From JAXGTD01 sp040775095 (GTDB lineage Bacteria > Pseudomonadota > Gammaproteobacteria > Chromatiales > Chromatiaceae): DNA of 64,000 nucleotides. Every line of letters begins with the position of its first letter. The stretch's first letter is position 1. Made by a program: the position numbers and the translations under genes. Below the pieces are notes generated by a model. That model worked only from the letters and a program-made list of their open reading frames with translations, searched no databases and was not told the origin of the DNA. Below are positions 62,789 to 64,000 of the stretch, piece after piece. The DNA lies in NCBI GenBank assembly GCA_040775095.1, contig JAXGTD010000001.1, positions 1 through 64,000 on the forward strand. Direction: 5' to 3'.

Positions 62789-64000
62789 TCAGGGCGAGGC
62801 CTGTGTTGGCTGCGGTGTGGAACCCGAAAGCGCTTGCCAGGCAATCTCGAACAGGGGGCCGGCAAGGGGTCCCGCGAGGCGTGCTGCGAGGTCCTTGATC
62901 GCCGGAGGGCTCGGCCAGACCTTGATCGCGGGGCCCAGGCTCAGGTCGGGCAACTGGGAGGGTGGTCCGACGAACGGGTCGACCAGGCCGCCCTTTGGGA
63001 TGTTGCCCGGCCCTGTGCCGATGAAGGCCTCCCCGGCTCCGGTGCCGATTCCGGTCACCTCGGGTGGGACTTTCCCCGGGTTGATCGACTTGAGGAACTC
63101 GAAGCCTTCGGGGGTCCACTTCGTAATGTCCGGAATCTCGGATTGGATCACGAGATCGATGTCGCTCTTGGCGGGTCCGGACCCCTCCGGCCATTCACCG
63201 GTCTTATAGGCCTCGGCGCGGCTCCCCACCACGTACATGCCCTCCGGCGCCTCGCCGAACTGGGTTTCGAACTGCTCTGCGATAGAGGCGGCGCGGCCGG
63301 GCCGCATGCCAGGCACACCGAAAACGTTGTGCCACCCAAATTCGACCCCCGGTGGCGGCTCGGCGGGCCCCTTAATGACTCTCGATCCAGCGCCAAATAC
63401 TCCGCCTACAATTCCGCCAAATATTGCGCCCCCGACAGTATGCGAGGCATAGTCGGTACCTGAGCTGAATTCGCCCCTGAACAGGTCTCCGACGAGCAGA
63501 TCGCCTGGTGCCCCCACGGCCCCACCGAACGACCCACCGCCTATCCCGGCCACGACCTTGGAGCCCGTCCCAAGTAGAATCTTGTCGCCAACCGCGCCTC
63601 CGGCAAACCATGAAACGCCGACGACCGCCGTGCGCGCTGCAAACTCTCCGGGACCGATACTCGGCTTGGCGTTACGTGCTTCCTCTTCGCTCGTCGGGGC
63701 GTTGGCATCGCTCGTAATTGTGAGCGTTGCGATGGCGACGATGCCTATGACGGCGAACCAGATTATTCGGCCGTCCGGGTCTGCAGCCACGGTTGGGCGG
63801 CATGCGACGTATTGATAGCTCTGGTCGGCTGAATGATCTTTGTGCGTCGCGAGAAGGGTTGGATCGACGCTGGTCCACCGCCCCAACCACGCCGCGTAAT
63901 AGCGCGCACCGTGGTAATACAGCCCACTCTCCTCATCCCGTTCCTTCCCCGTATACCTATACCGCTTCGCCGTCTCCGTCCGGCTGCGCACGGCCTGATA
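62789..64000 (-). CDS. RHS-repeat protein with C-terminal nucleotidyltransferase-like toxin domain (5' truncated by window)
   Basis: The visible 403 residues are the C terminus. The first part is the RHS core: RYRYTGKERDEESGLYYHGARYYAAWLGRWTSVDPT, then SYQYVACRPTVAADPDG, where variation begins. After it comes a hydrophobic helix and a Gly-rich stretch (GGSFGGAVGAPG, GGAIFGGIVGGVFGAG) of the kind seen in polymorphic toxins. The variable end contains MYVVGSRAEAYKTGEW and then SDIDLVIQ, the GS-x(n)-DxD pattern of nucleotidyltransferases. The protein reads through the window edge at 64000. It is 49 bp upstream of the TcA-like gene, consistent with TcB/TcC of an ABC toxin. No immunity gene follows it. 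Confidence 0.85.
   Translation of the reverse strand, partial: YQAVRSRTETAKRYRYTGKERDEESGLYYHGARYYAAWLGRWTSVDPTLLATHKDHSADQSYQYVACRPTVAADPDGRIIWFAVIGIVAIATLTITSDANAPTSEEEARNAKPSIGPGEFAARTAVVGVSWFAGGAVGDKILLGTGSKVVAGIGGGSFGGAVGAPGDLLVGDLFRGEFSSGTDYASHTVGGAIFGGIVGGVFGAGSRVIKGPAEPPPGVEFGWHNVFGVPGMRPGRAASIAEQFETQFGEAPEGMYVVGSRAEAYKTGEWPEGSGPAKSDIDLVIQSEIPDITKWTPEGFEFLKSINPGKVPPEVTGIGTGAGEAFIGTGPGNIPKGGLVDPFVGPPSQLPDLSLGPAIKVWPSPPAIKDLAARLAGPLAGPLFEIAWQALSGSTPQPTQASP

Noticed and set aside
1..64000. CRISPR arrays
   Set aside because: No regularly spaced direct repeats were found on reading the window.

Overview
This window is a GC-rich stretch of chromosome from a gammaproteobacterium. Gene content and order point to the Chromatiales (purple sulfur bacteria and relatives): a tgt-yajC-secD-secF block with queA close by, rpsT next to murJ and ribF, glnE followed by ilvE and a zf-CHCC protein, and a minor-pilin cluster ending in pilY1-pilE. 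I cannot fix the genus from sequence alone.

Layout. Positions 1-31200 are mostly housekeeping: tRNA-Leu(UAA) and tRNA-Cys, a small heat-shock protein, an HdeD-like membrane protein, the Sec accessory block with tRNA-guanine transglycosylase, msrA, queA, tRNA-Leu(CAA), rpsT (UUG start), murJ, ribF, mtgA, slt, an inositol-monophosphatase-family enzyme, a TauE/SafE permease broken by a nine-base poly-C frameshift, glnE, ilvE, several small cysteine-motif proteins and an H-NS-family protein. Positions 31200-39200 are looser, accessory sequence: a CbiX-like chelatase, a secreted trypsin-like protease behind a near-consensus promoter, two sulfotransferases and a family-2 glycosyltransferase, separated by long non-coding stretches with dispersed repeats. 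Positions 39202-46419 hold pilV-pilW-pilX-pilY1-pilE, tightly packed on the plus strand, encoding the minor pilins and tip adhesin of a type IV pilus. Positions 46800-52170 carry an HD phosphohydrolase, NnrS, a hemerythrin-like protein, a SAM methyltransferase and an MDR oxidoreductase.

The last 11.5 kb, on the minus strand, is the most unusual part. An RHS protein, cut by the window edge, ends in a variable domain with a nucleotidyltransferase-like motif. It is followed after 49 bp by a 3400-residue protein with the C-terminal hallmarks of the TcA subunit of ABC (Tc) toxins, plus a PA14-like segment and unusual cysteine clusters. The two most likely form one injection-type toxin system, and no immunity gene sits between them.

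Non-coding structure includes two elements with terminal inverted repeats flanked by CTAG (about 2735-2969 and 49858-50035), at least two families of dispersed imperfect repeats (14072/48878, and 12440/34603/36596/52385), a degenerate DUF559 endonuclease gene, and a candidate small RNA with a strong terminator between msrA and queA.
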